From contig NC_016023.1 of the NCBI RefSeq assembly GCF_000169195.2, forward strand, positions 1,798,001-1,862,000: DNA of 64,000 nucleotides, given 5' to 3'. This document shows, piece after piece, positions 45,203-53,575 of the stretch (positions are counted from its first letter, which is position 1; every line of letters starts with the position of its first letter). A model generated the notes under the pieces. It worked only from the letters and a program-made list of their open reading frames with translations, made no database searches and was not told where the DNA came from. This DNA comes from Heyndrickxia coagulans 36D1 (GTDB taxonomy: Bacteria > Bacillota > Bacilli > Bacillales > Bacillaceae_C). A program made the translations under genes and the position numbers.

Positions 45203-45742
45203 ATGGCGGAAAAAGTGGTACTGCTGAACGGGAGCCCTTCTGCGTATACGAGATTAAATGGGATCCGTGATTATATCAGGGCCGGGTTAAGGGGGCACGG
45301 GTACGAACCGGAGCTCATCAATATTCGGGAACTTCCGGCCGGCGATTTAATGAATGCCCGGCAAAGCCCGCCCATCACCAGGGCATTAAGAAAAGTAGAA
45401 GAAGGCGATACGGTAATCATTTTGACACCGGTCTATAAAGCGTCTTATTCCGGATTGCTCAAGACATTTCTGGATCTTTTGCCGCAAAATGGCTTATCCG
45501 GCAAGCAGGTGCTGCCACTCGCCATGGGCGGTACATTCGGCCACTTGCTCGCGCTCGATTACGCCTTGAAACCGGTTTTGGCCTCACTCGGGACAACGTG
45601 CATAGAAAAAGGGGTGTTTATTCTCGACCAACAAGTGAAAAAAAGGGATGGACTCTATGAACTCGACCGGCAAGCAGCTGACCGCCTGAATGCTGCTTTA
45701 AAAACATTGTTTCCGCAAACTTCAATATCTTTGTACTCATAA
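45203..45742 (+). CDS. ssuE: NADPH-dependent FMN reductase SsuE
   Basis: 179 residues, ATG 21 bases after ssuB. Flavodoxin-like FMN site LLNGSPSAYTRL and TPVYKASYSGLLKTFLDLLP, then PLAMGGTFGHLLALDYAL. Supplies reduced FMN to SsuD. Last gene of the operon, followed by a strong hairpin. Confidence 0.94.
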   Translation: MAEKVVLLNGSPSAYTRLNGIRDYIRAGLRGHGYEPELINIRELPAGDLMNARQSPPITRALRKVEEGDTVIILTPVYKASYSGLLKTFLDLLPQNGLSGKQVLPLAMGGTFGHLLALDYALKPVLASLGTTCIEKGVFILDQQVKKRDGLYELDRQAADRLNAALKTLFPQTSISLYS

Positions 45743-45748
45743 ACAAAT

Positions 45749-45777
45749 CCGGCATTTGGACGATATCCAAATGCCGG
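45749..45777. terminator. hairpin between ssuE and yezD
   Basis: CCGGCATTTGGA and TCCAAATGCCGG are perfect 12-base arms around CGATA. No T run on the plus strand; it could serve either convergent gene. Confidence 0.75.
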
Positions 45778-45830
45778 CATTCGTGTCGTACGAAAAACGG
45801 GGAAAGCGATAACCGGAGTACCGGCGCCCG

Positions 45831-46010
45831 TCATCCCATCTTTTGGTTGGGAAGTGCCGCTTTTTTCTTTTCCAGTGCAAACCGGACTTTCTCGGTTGTT
45901 TCGATCTGTGTGATGTTCCCTTCATGGATCGAAATGACCACTGTTCCAAACTCCAGTTTTTGCAATGATTCCATAATGCGGGCGATTTTTGTTTCATCAA
46001 TATGAGCCAT
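45831..46010 (-). CDS. yezD: YezD-like small protein (DUF2292)
   Basis: 59 residues, ATG 46010 preceded by GGGGGTAG. Reads IARIMESLQKLEFGTVVISI, then HEGNITQIETTEKVRF, the DUF2292 signature, and ends QKMG. Its small size hides it among longer shadow frames. Function unknown; B. subtilis YezD belongs to the sulfur/cysteine-responsive set. Here it sits beneath a SAM-I riboswitch and next to the ssu operon, both consistent with a sulfur-starvation role. Confidence 0.88.
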   Translation of the reverse strand: MAHIDETKIARIMESLQKLEFGTVVISIHEGNITQIETTEKVRFALEKKKAALPNQKMG

Positions 46011-46076
46011 TTTTCACTACCCCCAAAAATAAATTTCGTGTGTGCCTGGTGGTCCGGCCGGCAATTCGGATGATCC

Positions 46077-46230
46077 AAAAAAGAAAGGCCCCCTTCAAGA
46101 AAGTTAAGAAGAGGGCGCACTCCTTAACTTATCTTCCAAGCTTGACGCTTGCTGGAATTAGCACAGTATTCCCAAAAAGAATCTGTTGCTGAGGTTTCCT
46201 CGGGCCAGTCCCTCCCCCTCTCTTGATAAG
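46077..46230 (-). ncRNA. SAM-I (S-box) riboswitch with terminator
   Basis: On the minus strand CTTATCAAGAGAGG (from 46230), GGAGGGACTGGCCCGA, GAAACC, CAGCAAC and the closing AAGATAAG (46135-46128) match the S-box core. An antiterminator/terminator set follows: GTTAAGGA...CTTAAC, then GCCCTCTTC...GAAGGGGGC with TTTCTTTTTT (46116-46077). It precedes yezD, so SAM should switch this gene off. Confidence 0.95.
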
Positions 46231-46429
46231 TTGTATAGCAAGAAAATAATTTGTTAAAACTATGATAAATAATATTATTCCGATTTGTCAACTTATATTT
46301 TCAACATTTCGGTTTACTCGAAGGGCAGGTAAGTGAAAAAATGGGAAGACACTCCATCATCTCATTGTACACGGTGAAATGAACATCTAGAGAGAGGTAT
46401 TCCAATTGCTGGATGATGAAAGGATACAG

Positions 46430-46640
46430 AGGGCTTGCTGAACGAATCCGATTCTGAGTTTGTACCTAATTTGTCTGCAGCTCTCTCAAGGGAAAATGGG
46501 CGATTTTTTCTTCTCCATATGTTGAATCGGCTTTCGAGTGCAAGCTTTTCCCTGGATTTGTTGTAAAATCCTTTTAATAGGTGCGGAAAGCTGTCAGCAG
46601 CCTTGCTAAATCTAGGAATATTACTGACTTAGCAAGCCCT
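46430..46640 (+). mobile_element. MITE-like dispersed element, complete copy
   Basis: 211 bases from AGGGCTTGCTGAACGAATCC to CTTAGCAAGCCCT, with internal GAGTTTGTACC, CGAGTGCAAGCTTTTCCCTG and CTTGCTAAATCTAGGAATAT shared with the copies at 6.9, 7.3 and 39.9 kb. Only about 10 bases of terminal inverted repeat; no open frame. 46231-46429 upstream shows nothing recognisable. Confidence 0.78.
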
Positions 46641-46716
46641 ACATAGAGTTTTTTTGAGCAAAACCGTTCCGGATAGGGTATGATAAAAAGAAAAAGTGTG
46701 TTAAGGGTGTGAGATT

Positions 46717-48258
46717 GTGCCAGAGACAGATGTATCCAAGTTTGAGAAGAAAATCGAGGTGCGGAACATCCGGTTCGAAGACATTGATGATATTATGGCA
46801 TTGTCGAAAAAATGTTTTCCGGGGATGGAGCCGTGGAAACGCGAGCAGCTCGAGAGCCATATCCGGATTTTTCCGGAAGGGCAGTTTTGCGTGGAATACG
46901 AAGGGAAAGTTGTCGGTTCCTGCTCCAGCTTAATTGTCAATTTCGATGAATACGAGGATCAGCATACATGGGATACGATCACCGCGAACGGCTATATTAC
47001 CAACCATAATCCGCACGGGCTCAACCTGTACGGCATTGAAGTGATGATCGACCCGGAATACCGGCGCATGAAGTTCGGGCATCGATTGTATGAGGCACGG
47101 AAAGAGCTTTGCCGGAAAATGAACCTTCAAAGCATCATCATTGGCGGCCGGATTCCGAATTACAGCAAATATAAAGACAAAATGACCCCGCGCGAATACG
47201 TGGAAGAGGTTGAGATGCACAATATATATGACCCGGTTCTTTCCTTCCAGCTGCTTGAAGGGTTCCAGATTATGCGGATCAACAGGCAGTATTTGCCGGA
47301 TGATACAGCATCCGCTTCATTTGCAACGCTTATGGAATGGCATAACGTTGATTATTTGCCGAAGTCCCGCCGTGTCTATCATGCTTCGTTCCCGGTTAGG
47401 ATTACAGCAATCCAATATATGATGAAAAAAATTGATTCCTTCGATGATTTTGTCAGACAGGTGGAATATTATGTCGATGTGGCAGCGGATTTCGGTTCTG
47501 ATTTTGCCGTTTTTCCGGAAATTTTCACCACGCAGCTGATGTCCTACCTGGAGGAAAAGCGTCCTGACCAGGCAGTGCGCCGGCTTTCCGAGTACACAGA
47601 CCAATATATTGAACTGTTTACAGAGCTTGCCGTGCGCTACAATGTCAACATTATCGGCGGGTCCCATTTTGTGGAAGAAGACGGGGGCATTTACAATGTC
47701 GCCTTTTTGTTCCGGCGCGACGGGACGATCGAAAGGCAGACCAAACTCCATATTACGCCAAATGAGCGGAAATGGTGGGGGATCGCGGAAGGAAACGAAC
47801 TCAATGTATTTGATACGGATTGCGGGAAAATTGCGATTCTGATTTGCTATGATATCGAGTTTCCGGAGCTGGCCCGTGTCGCTGTCGACTACGGCGCGAA
47901 CATTATTTTTGTCCCGTTTTGCACGGACGACCGCCAAGCCTATTTGCGCGTCCGCTACTGTGCGCAGGCGCGGGCCATTGAAAACCAGGTGTACACCTGT
48001 ATTGCGGGAACAGTCGGAAACCTGACCCACGTGGAAAACATGGATATCCAGTATGCCCAGTCCGGCATTTTTTCCCCCTCCGATTTTGGTTTTGCCCGCG
48101 ACGGCATTGTCGGGGAATGCGATCCCAATGTCGATACCGTCGTTGTCGGCGATGTCGATCTTGAGAAACTGCGCCGCAACCGCAACAGCGGCTCCGTCCG
48201 GCAACTGGCCGACCGGAGAAGAGATTTGTATCAGATTAAAATCAACAGCAAATCATAA
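46717..48258 (+). CDS. yhcX: GNAT-nitrilase fusion protein (YhcX-like)
   Basis: 513 residues, GTG 46717 with a modest AAGGGTG site. Residues 10-200 are a GNAT domain (IEVMIDPEYRRMKFGHRLYE acetyl-CoA loop). Residues 225-513 are a carbon-nitrogen hydrolase with the Glu-Lys-Cys triad visible as AVFPEIF (Glu), RQTKLHITPNE (Lys) and LICYDIEFPE (Cys). Same length and architecture as B. subtilis YhcX, whose hydrolase part has been linked to omega-amidase/indole-pyruvate-type substrates only by annotation; the substrate is not established here. Monocistronic. Confidence 0.92.
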   Translation: MPETDVSKFEKKIEVRNIRFEDIDDIMALSKKCFPGMEPWKREQLESHIRIFPEGQFCVEYEGKVVGSCSSLIVNFDEYEDQHTWDTITANGYITNHNPHGLNLYGIEVMIDPEYRRMKFGHRLYEARKELCRKMNLQSIIIGGRIPNYSKYKDKMTPREYVEEVEMHNIYDPVLSFQLLEGFQIMRINRQYLPDDTASASFATLMEWHNVDYLPKSRRVYHASFPVRITAIQYMMKKIDSFDDFVRQVEYYVDVAADFGSDFAVFPEIFTTQLMSYLEEKRPDQAVRRLSEYTDQYIELFTELAVRYNVNIIGGSHFVEEDGGIYNVAFLFRRDGTIERQTKLHITPNERKWWGIAEGNELNVFDTDCGKIAILICYDIEFPELARVAVDYGANIIFVPFCTDDRQAYLRVRYCAQARAIENQVYTCIAGTVGNLTHVENMDIQYAQSGIFSPSDFGFARDGIVGECDPNVDTVVVGDVDLEKLRRNRNSGSVRQLADRRRDLYQIKINSKS

Positions 48259-48270
48259 TAAGGGAAGCGA

Positions 48271-48300
48271 AAAAGGTGCTTAAGGGATAAGCACCTTTTT
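48271..48300 (+). terminator. terminator after the yhcX-like gene
   Basis: AAAAGGTGCTT and AAGCACCTTTT arms with a 7-base loop, followed by T residues. Confidence 0.9.
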
Positions 48301-48463
48301 CATTTAAAAAAAGCTAGACCGAAGAAAAGAGAATATAATGGATGAATCAGATCAGTTTGATTGCGCTGGATTACAGAGGACAGAAAAAAAGACTGTTAAA
48401 AGCATTTCTATCGGTATCACTATAAAGTAAAATGATAAGTAAATGGAATCGGGAGGGGAAAAG

Positions 48464-49540
48464 ATGGAGAAAGAAATATGGAAGAAAATATTTAGTACCA
48501 TTCCAGATGATGAACTAGCAAATTTAATCAGGATTTGGAAAATAAGTATAAGAGGCTTTCGGCATATCACTAGTAAAGATATTACGAGAATAAGGGCATT
48601 GGTGACCAGGGAGTGTCTGAAGGAGAGTAACTTAAAAAAGATTCAGGACTTTTATAAGATAGTAGCAGCAAAAGACGAAGACGATGTAAGAGATAAAACA
48701 GTACATGAATTATTCAAGTTGTATCAGGACGGAAAAACTTTGCATTTGATTCTCGGAGCGCTCTACTCCAGTCCTGAGGACCGTCATCATGAACGGGCGA
48801 AACAATTCGAGGAGCTGGTTTGCAAGAAAAATGGTCTCTCCAGTTTGGACGAACTAAGAGTTTTAACTGAAAAAACAGAACCACCAAAGCAAGAAGATGA
48901 ACATGATTCAGCACATTGGCAGAAAAAGTGGCAAAAATCACAGAAAAAAAATCAGGAATTACAGAAAAGTATTAAGAAGTGTGAATTGCTCCTGTCCCAC
49001 TTAAAAAAAGACTGGAAGGCAGAGAAACAATCATGGAAAAAGGAAAAAGAACAACTTCAGCAAGAATTGGGAAACGAAAGAACACAGAAGAATAGGCTCA
49101 ATGAGTGGAAAAAAACATCTGAGGCGGAAATGCAGCGGTTAAAAGATGAGATTCAGAAACTCAAATTGGAAATTTCACACTTAAACGCGTTGCTGTTGAA
49201 CACGAATAAAGAAGTGGCTGCCGCAGTCCAAACGGATGAGTGGGTTGAATCTAAACCGTCTGAAAGTACAGCGGCTGCCCGGCAAATTTATATTATAGGA
49301 GATCCGAAAAATAAGTTGATTGATGAGTCCGAAAATCCATTATTTCATACGATTGAGGCAAATAAGTTCAAAGAGGCAGTACAAACCGGGGAGCTGGAGG
49401 ATGCAGACGAAATTTGGATGATGGCCTACCTTGTTCCGCCATGGCTCAAAAAGAAGATAAAAAATGTTTATACACAAAAAGTAAGAGAGTTTAAAGATTT
49501 TCCATCCGTCAAGAAATACATTGAAAGAGGGATTAAATAA
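48464..49540 (+). CDS. coiled-coil protein, first gene of an McrBC-like operon
   Basis: 358 residues from ATG 48464 with GGGAGGGG upstream (the frame opens at 48443). Three parts: an N-terminal helical region of about 135 residues (IRIWKISIRGFRHITSKDI, LILGALYSSPEDRHHERAKQ); a long Lys/Glu/Gln-rich coiled coil at about residues 150-255 (KKNQELQKSIKKCELLLSHL, EAEMQRLKDEIQKLKLEI); and a compact C-terminal alpha/beta domain (IYIIGDPKNKLIDESENPLF, DADEIWMMAYLVPPWLKKKI). I do not recognise the family. It overlaps the McrB-like gene by 1 base (TAATG), so it is almost certainly a component of the same system. More AT-rich than the flanking housekeeping genes. Confidence 0.75.
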   Translation: MEKEIWKKIFSTIPDDELANLIRIWKISIRGFRHITSKDITRIRALVTRECLKESNLKKIQDFYKIVAAKDEDDVRDKTVHELFKLYQDGKTLHLILGALYSSPEDRHHERAKQFEELVCKKNGLSSLDELRVLTEKTEPPKQEDEHDSAHWQKKWQKSQKKNQELQKSIKKCELLLSHLKKDWKAEKQSWKKEKEQLQQELGNERTQKNRLNEWKKTSEAEMQRLKDEIQKLKLEISHLNALLLNTNKEVAAAVQTDEWVESKPSESTAAARQIYIIGDPKNKLIDESENPLFHTIEANKFKEAVQTGELEDADEIWMMAYLVPPWLKKKIKNVYTQKVREFKDFPSVKKYIERGIK

Positions 49541-51567
49541 TGGGAGTAAAAGTATGGGGAAATGACATGATTGGTGTATTGGCAGAATCGGATCCTTTCG
49601 ATTTATCGAACCGAGACACCATCATCATCAATAAACAGGATTGCCTTCAATTCTTTATTAAAATTATTTCACAACCTGCAGCAAGTTTTCCAAATGTGAA
49701 AACGGTAACCGGATTTTATTCCGATTTGGAAAGATGGGGTTTTGAGGATGATTATCGCCTAACTGACTTTGAACGGAAAGACCGGTTAAGAGAATGGCTG
49801 GAAGACCGTTTGTTTGTGTTTAAGGTAGAAAAAAGATTGCGTTATAATCACGAAGAAGTATTTAATGCAATCGATGTCCGGATCATTCCGAAATTGCCGA
49901 GTTTCCACACTAACCTGCGGTTAATTCCTGTTCCGGTTTTCAACAAGGAAGCGCATCACATAGAAAAAGACGAGTTTTTATTCAGATTATACAACAAAAA
50001 ATTCGTTGGAAAAGTGGAAAATTTGTCTCATGAGCCAGATGACACGCCTTCATTGGTGATGTGGCGAGAAGAAGACGAAGAAGATGACCATTTTTCGGTT
50101 TTTGGTCAAATTGACCACCACCAGCACGCGCATGGCGGTTTTAACTTTGAAATCCAAGGCGAATTAAAAGAAGTTGGGCTGACACCTGAATGGATTGAAG
50201 AATGCTATTTTAGTGATGAGATTCCAAACATTGTCTTTGTTCCGCTTGAACTTTACACAAAACTGACCACCCTTGTGGAGCAGGCTGTCCCGTTAAACCT
50301 GGAAAAGTTAGAAAAAGAGGAAGCAAATCCGGCAATTGAACAGACCAACAAAGTGCAGGAGGATCCCAAAAAAATACCTAATGTGCAAATGCAAGCTGAA
50401 GCAGCAGCAACTCTACAGGTAGAAGGGATTCAAACACCGGATCCGGATTTAACACCTTATAATGCCAAAGAAAATAAATTTTTGGACAACCTGTTTACCA
50501 CGACGAGGGATTTTGGGTTTGTATATGAGAAAAAAGACTTGATCAATTTTCATACGTGCATGAAGTCCTCCTCCCTTGTCATTCTTTCGGGAATGAGTGG
50601 CACCGGCAAAACGAAATTGGTGGAACTTTACAGCCATGCGCTGGGATTAAAAGGGATTCAATATACGCTCATACCGGTGAGCCCTTCATGGACGTCAGAT
50701 TCAGATCTAATTGGTTATGCGGATACCCTCCATATGGTGTACCGTCCGGGGGATTCAGGATTGATCAATGCCTTAAGAAAAGCAGAAGATGAAAAGGATA
50801 AATTGTTTATTATTTGTTTTGATGAAATGAACCTGGCTCGTGTTGAACATTATTTTTCACAGTTTCTTTCTATTCTGGAAATGGATCATGGAAAAAGAGA
50901 GCTGCGGTTGTATAATGACGATTTGGAAAGCCGACTCTATAATTCCGCTCAGTATCCGCCAACGATTGCGATACGTGAAAATGTATTATTTGTCGGCACA
51001 GTGAATGTGGATGAATCGACGTATCACTTTTCAGATAAAGTACTGGACCGGGCGAATGTGCTGTCGCTCGAAATTATGCCTTTCGAACATATGAAAAAGC
51101 TGCCGGAAAGGAAAAAAATCTTTGCGCTTGGTACAGAAGAAGTAGATTTTGAGACGTATACATCATTTAAAGCGGATAGACGAAATGTAGCCCTTATGGA
51201 TGAAGAACTGAAATTCCTTTGGAAGGTTCACCAGGCGTTACACGACGCAAATAAACAAATCGGAGTCGGCCCGCGGATTGTAAAGCAAATAGATGCGTAT
51301 TTGGCCAATTTGCCTGTCCAGGATGTGCTTACGAGAGAGCAGGCATTTGATCTTCAAATGGTGCAGCGGATTCTCACGAAACTCAGGGGTTCCGAGGATC
51401 AGCTTCGTGAGCTTGCGGGAGTTTATGATAAGGAAACAGGGGAAGTAAACGGCAGTATACTATTAAATCTGTTTGATCAACATCAACAAGTCTCTGACTT
51501 CGAAAAGAGCCGTGAAATTGTGAAACAAAAAGCGAAAGAGTTGAAATTAAATGGATACACAATCTAA
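49540..51567 (+). CDS. McrB-like AAA+ NTPase
   Basis: 675 residues. The N-terminal 330 residues form an unclassified region (possible target-recognition domains) with an acidic, low-complexity linker near 250-300. The C-terminal AAA+ module is McrB-like: Walker A GMSGTGKT (residues 351-358), Walker B CFDEMNLARVEHYFSQFLS (Asp-Glu at about 428-429), and the McrB-type sensor VGTVNVDES then FSDKVLDRANVLSLE. Family knowledge: McrB NTPases assemble into hexamers, use GTP in characterised cases, and drive an McrC nuclease partner. Coupled on both sides: 1-base overlap upstream, 17-base overlap downstream. Confidence 0.88.
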   Translation: MGVKVWGNDMIGVLAESDPFDLSNRDTIIINKQDCLQFFIKIISQPAASFPNVKTVTGFYSDLERWGFEDDYRLTDFERKDRLREWLEDRLFVFKVEKRLRYNHEEVFNAIDVRIIPKLPSFHTNLRLIPVPVFNKEAHHIEKDEFLFRLYNKKFVGKVENLSHEPDDTPSLVMWREEDEEDDHFSVFGQIDHHQHAHGGFNFEIQGELKEVGLTPEWIEECYFSDEIPNIVFVPLELYTKLTTLVEQAVPLNLEKLEKEEANPAIEQTNKVQEDPKKIPNVQMQAEAAATLQVEGIQTPDPDLTPYNAKENKFLDNLFTTTRDFGFVYEKKDLINFHTCMKSSSLVILSGMSGTGKTKLVELYSHALGLKGIQYTLIPVSPSWTSDSDLIGYADTLHMVYRPGDSGLINALRKAEDEKDKLFIICFDEMNLARVEHYFSQFLSILEMDHGKRELRLYNDDLESRLYNSAQYPPTIAIRENVLFVGTVNVDESTYHFSDKVLDRANVLSLEIMPFEHMKKLPERKKIFALGTEEVDFETYTSFKADRRNVALMDEELKFLWKVHQALHDANKQIGVGPRIVKQIDAYLANLPVQDVLTREQAFDLQMVQRILTKLRGSEDQLRELAGVYDKETGEVNGSILLNLFDQHQQVSDFEKSREIVKQKAKELKLNGYTI

Positions 51568-53335
51568 TACAGGCTTCTCGGTTGTATTTACACATATATA
51601 CCAGGATGGAACACGGGAAGAGAAAGTGCTCACTCCCTTTGTAGAGAACCTCTATGAGTGGGATGAAGGCAAACACGGCTATTTAATTTTACGGGAATAT
51701 ATCCCTCTGGAGTTATCTTTTACTAGCACGGACGATGGTGCGAAGTGTTATATGGATGGCTTTGATATCCTGCTAAATGCAGGATTGCCGGTAGACGGGG
51801 AAGGAAAGCCTTACCTCGCAGCCGGCCAGCAAGTGACACTATTTAAGTATCACTCAAATGAAGAATATTATCCTTACATTCCGGGTATATACTGTGTAAC
51901 CATACATACCAGAGGAAAAAAATACTATTCGCTCGTAAAAGTCATTTCAAATAGGCTGACAGAAGACCAGTTGAGTACAATGAGGAAAGAAGTAGAAGAC
52001 CAGTTAAGAGGCTTGGCGCTCGATGTCGTCCGGAAACAGCATGTAAACATGAAGTTTGAAAACATGCCGATTGATCCGAATTTGTTCCGGCAATTTAATA
52101 CGCTGAACAGTTACTTTTCAGATGTATCCGCCATTGTATCTGATCTTGCAAAGAGGGTGCGGTATACTTTAAAAAAGGAATATCGGCTTCAGCCAATTGA
52201 GCGGCCGTCCCAAATCGACGAAGTTTCCATCCGTTATCGTTTAAAGCATCCGGAATCAGCGGATGAACTATTGTCATTGAAAAAAAGAATCAATTATGAC
52301 CTGCCTGAAAACAGGATGCTCAAAATGATCATCGAAAAATGGGTCAAACTGTTGGACCATTTTATCGCTGCACTCGACACCTGCATCGGGCAGCTGGAAA
52401 ACAACACGAACAGTGCATTTTCATCCTATACGCCTTATGAAAAAAGAAAATTGTTTTTAAAAGAGCTGGGACAGTACCGTGATAGAGCTGCACAAATGAA
52501 GGGCGCCCTAAATGTATTGAAGACGTGCCATTGGTATCATGAAATTGCAAATCAGCATCCTCTTTCGACACCTAATAAAATGCTTGAAGATATTCGATAC
52601 AGGAAAATATGGCAGGTTAGCCGGATCTTGGACTCTGAAGAAGTGAATGTTTCCCTGCATCCGGCTTGGCGGTATCAATGGAAAAGAACAGACCAATTAT
52701 ATGAGATATGGGGCTACCTGCAAGTTCTCTCCCATTTCTGCGGAAGCACATATGACTTTGAAAAAAGATCCGGTTGGATTTTCGAACCTGACGGATGGAA
52801 TTCTGGCAATTTGTTTGTAATTCCGACAATCCCTAAAGGTACCACTGTTTCATTATTAAGAGGGGATCTCCGGCTGCAAATTGTATACGACGGGAAAATT
52901 CCAAGTGATATGGAAAAAACAGATCCTGCTGATTTTCCGGTCTATACGACGAGTACCAATAATAACCCCGATATCAGAGTAGATGTATTTATTGGGGGCA
53001 TTTTTATCGGTGCGATTTTAATGGACTTAAAGTATCGAAAGAAAACAGCACTTAGTGATACAATGAAACAATTGATCAGTTATGCGGATAATGTGAGGTC
53101 ACCGTATATTTATCGAAAAAAACGCTGGCAAAGAATACGCCCGGTGCATCAAGTGCTGGTGTTTTACCCAGAAAAAGGAGGAGCGGGTGAAGCTGAGCCG
53201 TTAAGCGAGAAAAGCATTAGCCTGATACCGTTGACGCCAGCGACAGACCAGAAAGTATTTGTAGAAACCATAAGATCATTAATTGAGGACATGATTCTGG
53301 CGGCAGAGGATGAAGGAATTGTGTTGTTAGACTAA
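51551..53335 (+). CDS. DUF2357 / PD-(D/E)XK nuclease protein, McrC-like
   Basis: 594 residues, ATG 51551 inside the McrB-like gene. The N-terminal half (beta-rich, then helical, with FRQFNTLNSYFSDVSAIVSD and LPENRMLKMIIEKWVKLL) matches the DUF2357 style. The C-terminal nuclease core has Asp in NPDIRVDVFIGG (about residue 475) and the D-x-K element in LMDLKYRKK (about 492-494), followed by QLISYADNVRSPYIY and HQVLVFYP. These suit the PDDEXK_7 group to which McrC-like effectors belong. Predicted effector nuclease activated by the McrB-like ring. A terminator follows at 53379-53407. Confidence 0.85.
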   Translation: MDTQSNTGFSVVFTHIYQDGTREEKVLTPFVENLYEWDEGKHGYLILREYIPLELSFTSTDDGAKCYMDGFDILLNAGLPVDGEGKPYLAAGQQVTLFKYHSNEEYYPYIPGIYCVTIHTRGKKYYSLVKVISNRLTEDQLSTMRKEVEDQLRGLALDVVRKQHVNMKFENMPIDPNLFRQFNTLNSYFSDVSAIVSDLAKRVRYTLKKEYRLQPIERPSQIDEVSIRYRLKHPESADELLSLKKRINYDLPENRMLKMIIEKWVKLLDHFIAALDTCIGQLENNTNSAFSSYTPYEKRKLFLKELGQYRDRAAQMKGALNVLKTCHWYHEIANQHPLSTPNKMLEDIRYRKIWQVSRILDSEEVNVSLHPAWRYQWKRTDQLYEIWGYLQVLSHFCGSTYDFEKRSGWIFEPDGWNSGNLFVIPTIPKGTTVSLLRGDLRLQIVYDGKIPSDMEKTDPADFPVYTTSTNNNPDIRVDVFIGGIFIGAILMDLKYRKKTALSDTMKQLISYADNVRSPYIYRKKRWQRIRPVHQVLVFYPEKGGAGEAEPLSEKSISLIPLTPATDQKVFVETIRSLIEDMILAAEDEGIVLLD

Positions 53336-53378
53336 GCTGTTTTTCAGGAAACAGCAGCTAATCATCATTAGAGTATGG

Positions 53379-53407
53379 CCAGCCCGGAAAATCTTTTTCC
53401 GGGCTGG
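53379..53407 (+). terminator. terminator of the McrBC-like operon
   Basis: CCAGCCCGGAAA and TTTCCGGGCTGG (arms separated by ATCTT) followed by TTGTTTAG. Confidence 0.85.
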
Positions 53408-53492
53408 TTGTTTAGTGCGCTGTGATGGTGATTCGAAGAGCAAGGTATATAAGTTTTCTGGATTATTATTTGTCTGTACGGTTTTAAACTTT

Positions 53493-53573
53493 AGAACCGC
53501 CGTGTACGGAACCGTACGCACGGTGGTGTGAGAGGTCGGCTAATCAAATAATGATTAGCCTCCTACTCGATTG
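53493..53573 (+). mobile_element. 3-prime end of a group II intron (domains V-VI only)
   Basis: GAACCGCCGTGTACGG-AA-CCGTACGCACGGTGGT forms the short conserved domain V hairpin (given in two pieces). GTGTGAGAGG and then GGCTAATCA...TGATTAGCC with CTCCTACTCGATT give domain VI and the intron end. No reverse transcriptase frame lies upstream; the rest of the intron is gone. It sits 90 bases after the McrBC-like terminator and directly against the AEC gene. Confidence 0.75.
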
Positions 53574-53575
53574 AT

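Noticed and set aside
45737-46120. 127-residue minus-strand open frame over yezD
   Set aside because: It lies in a different frame from the recognisable DUF2292 protein and overlaps the riboswitch terminator; the 59-residue YezD frame with its GGGGG site explains the region.
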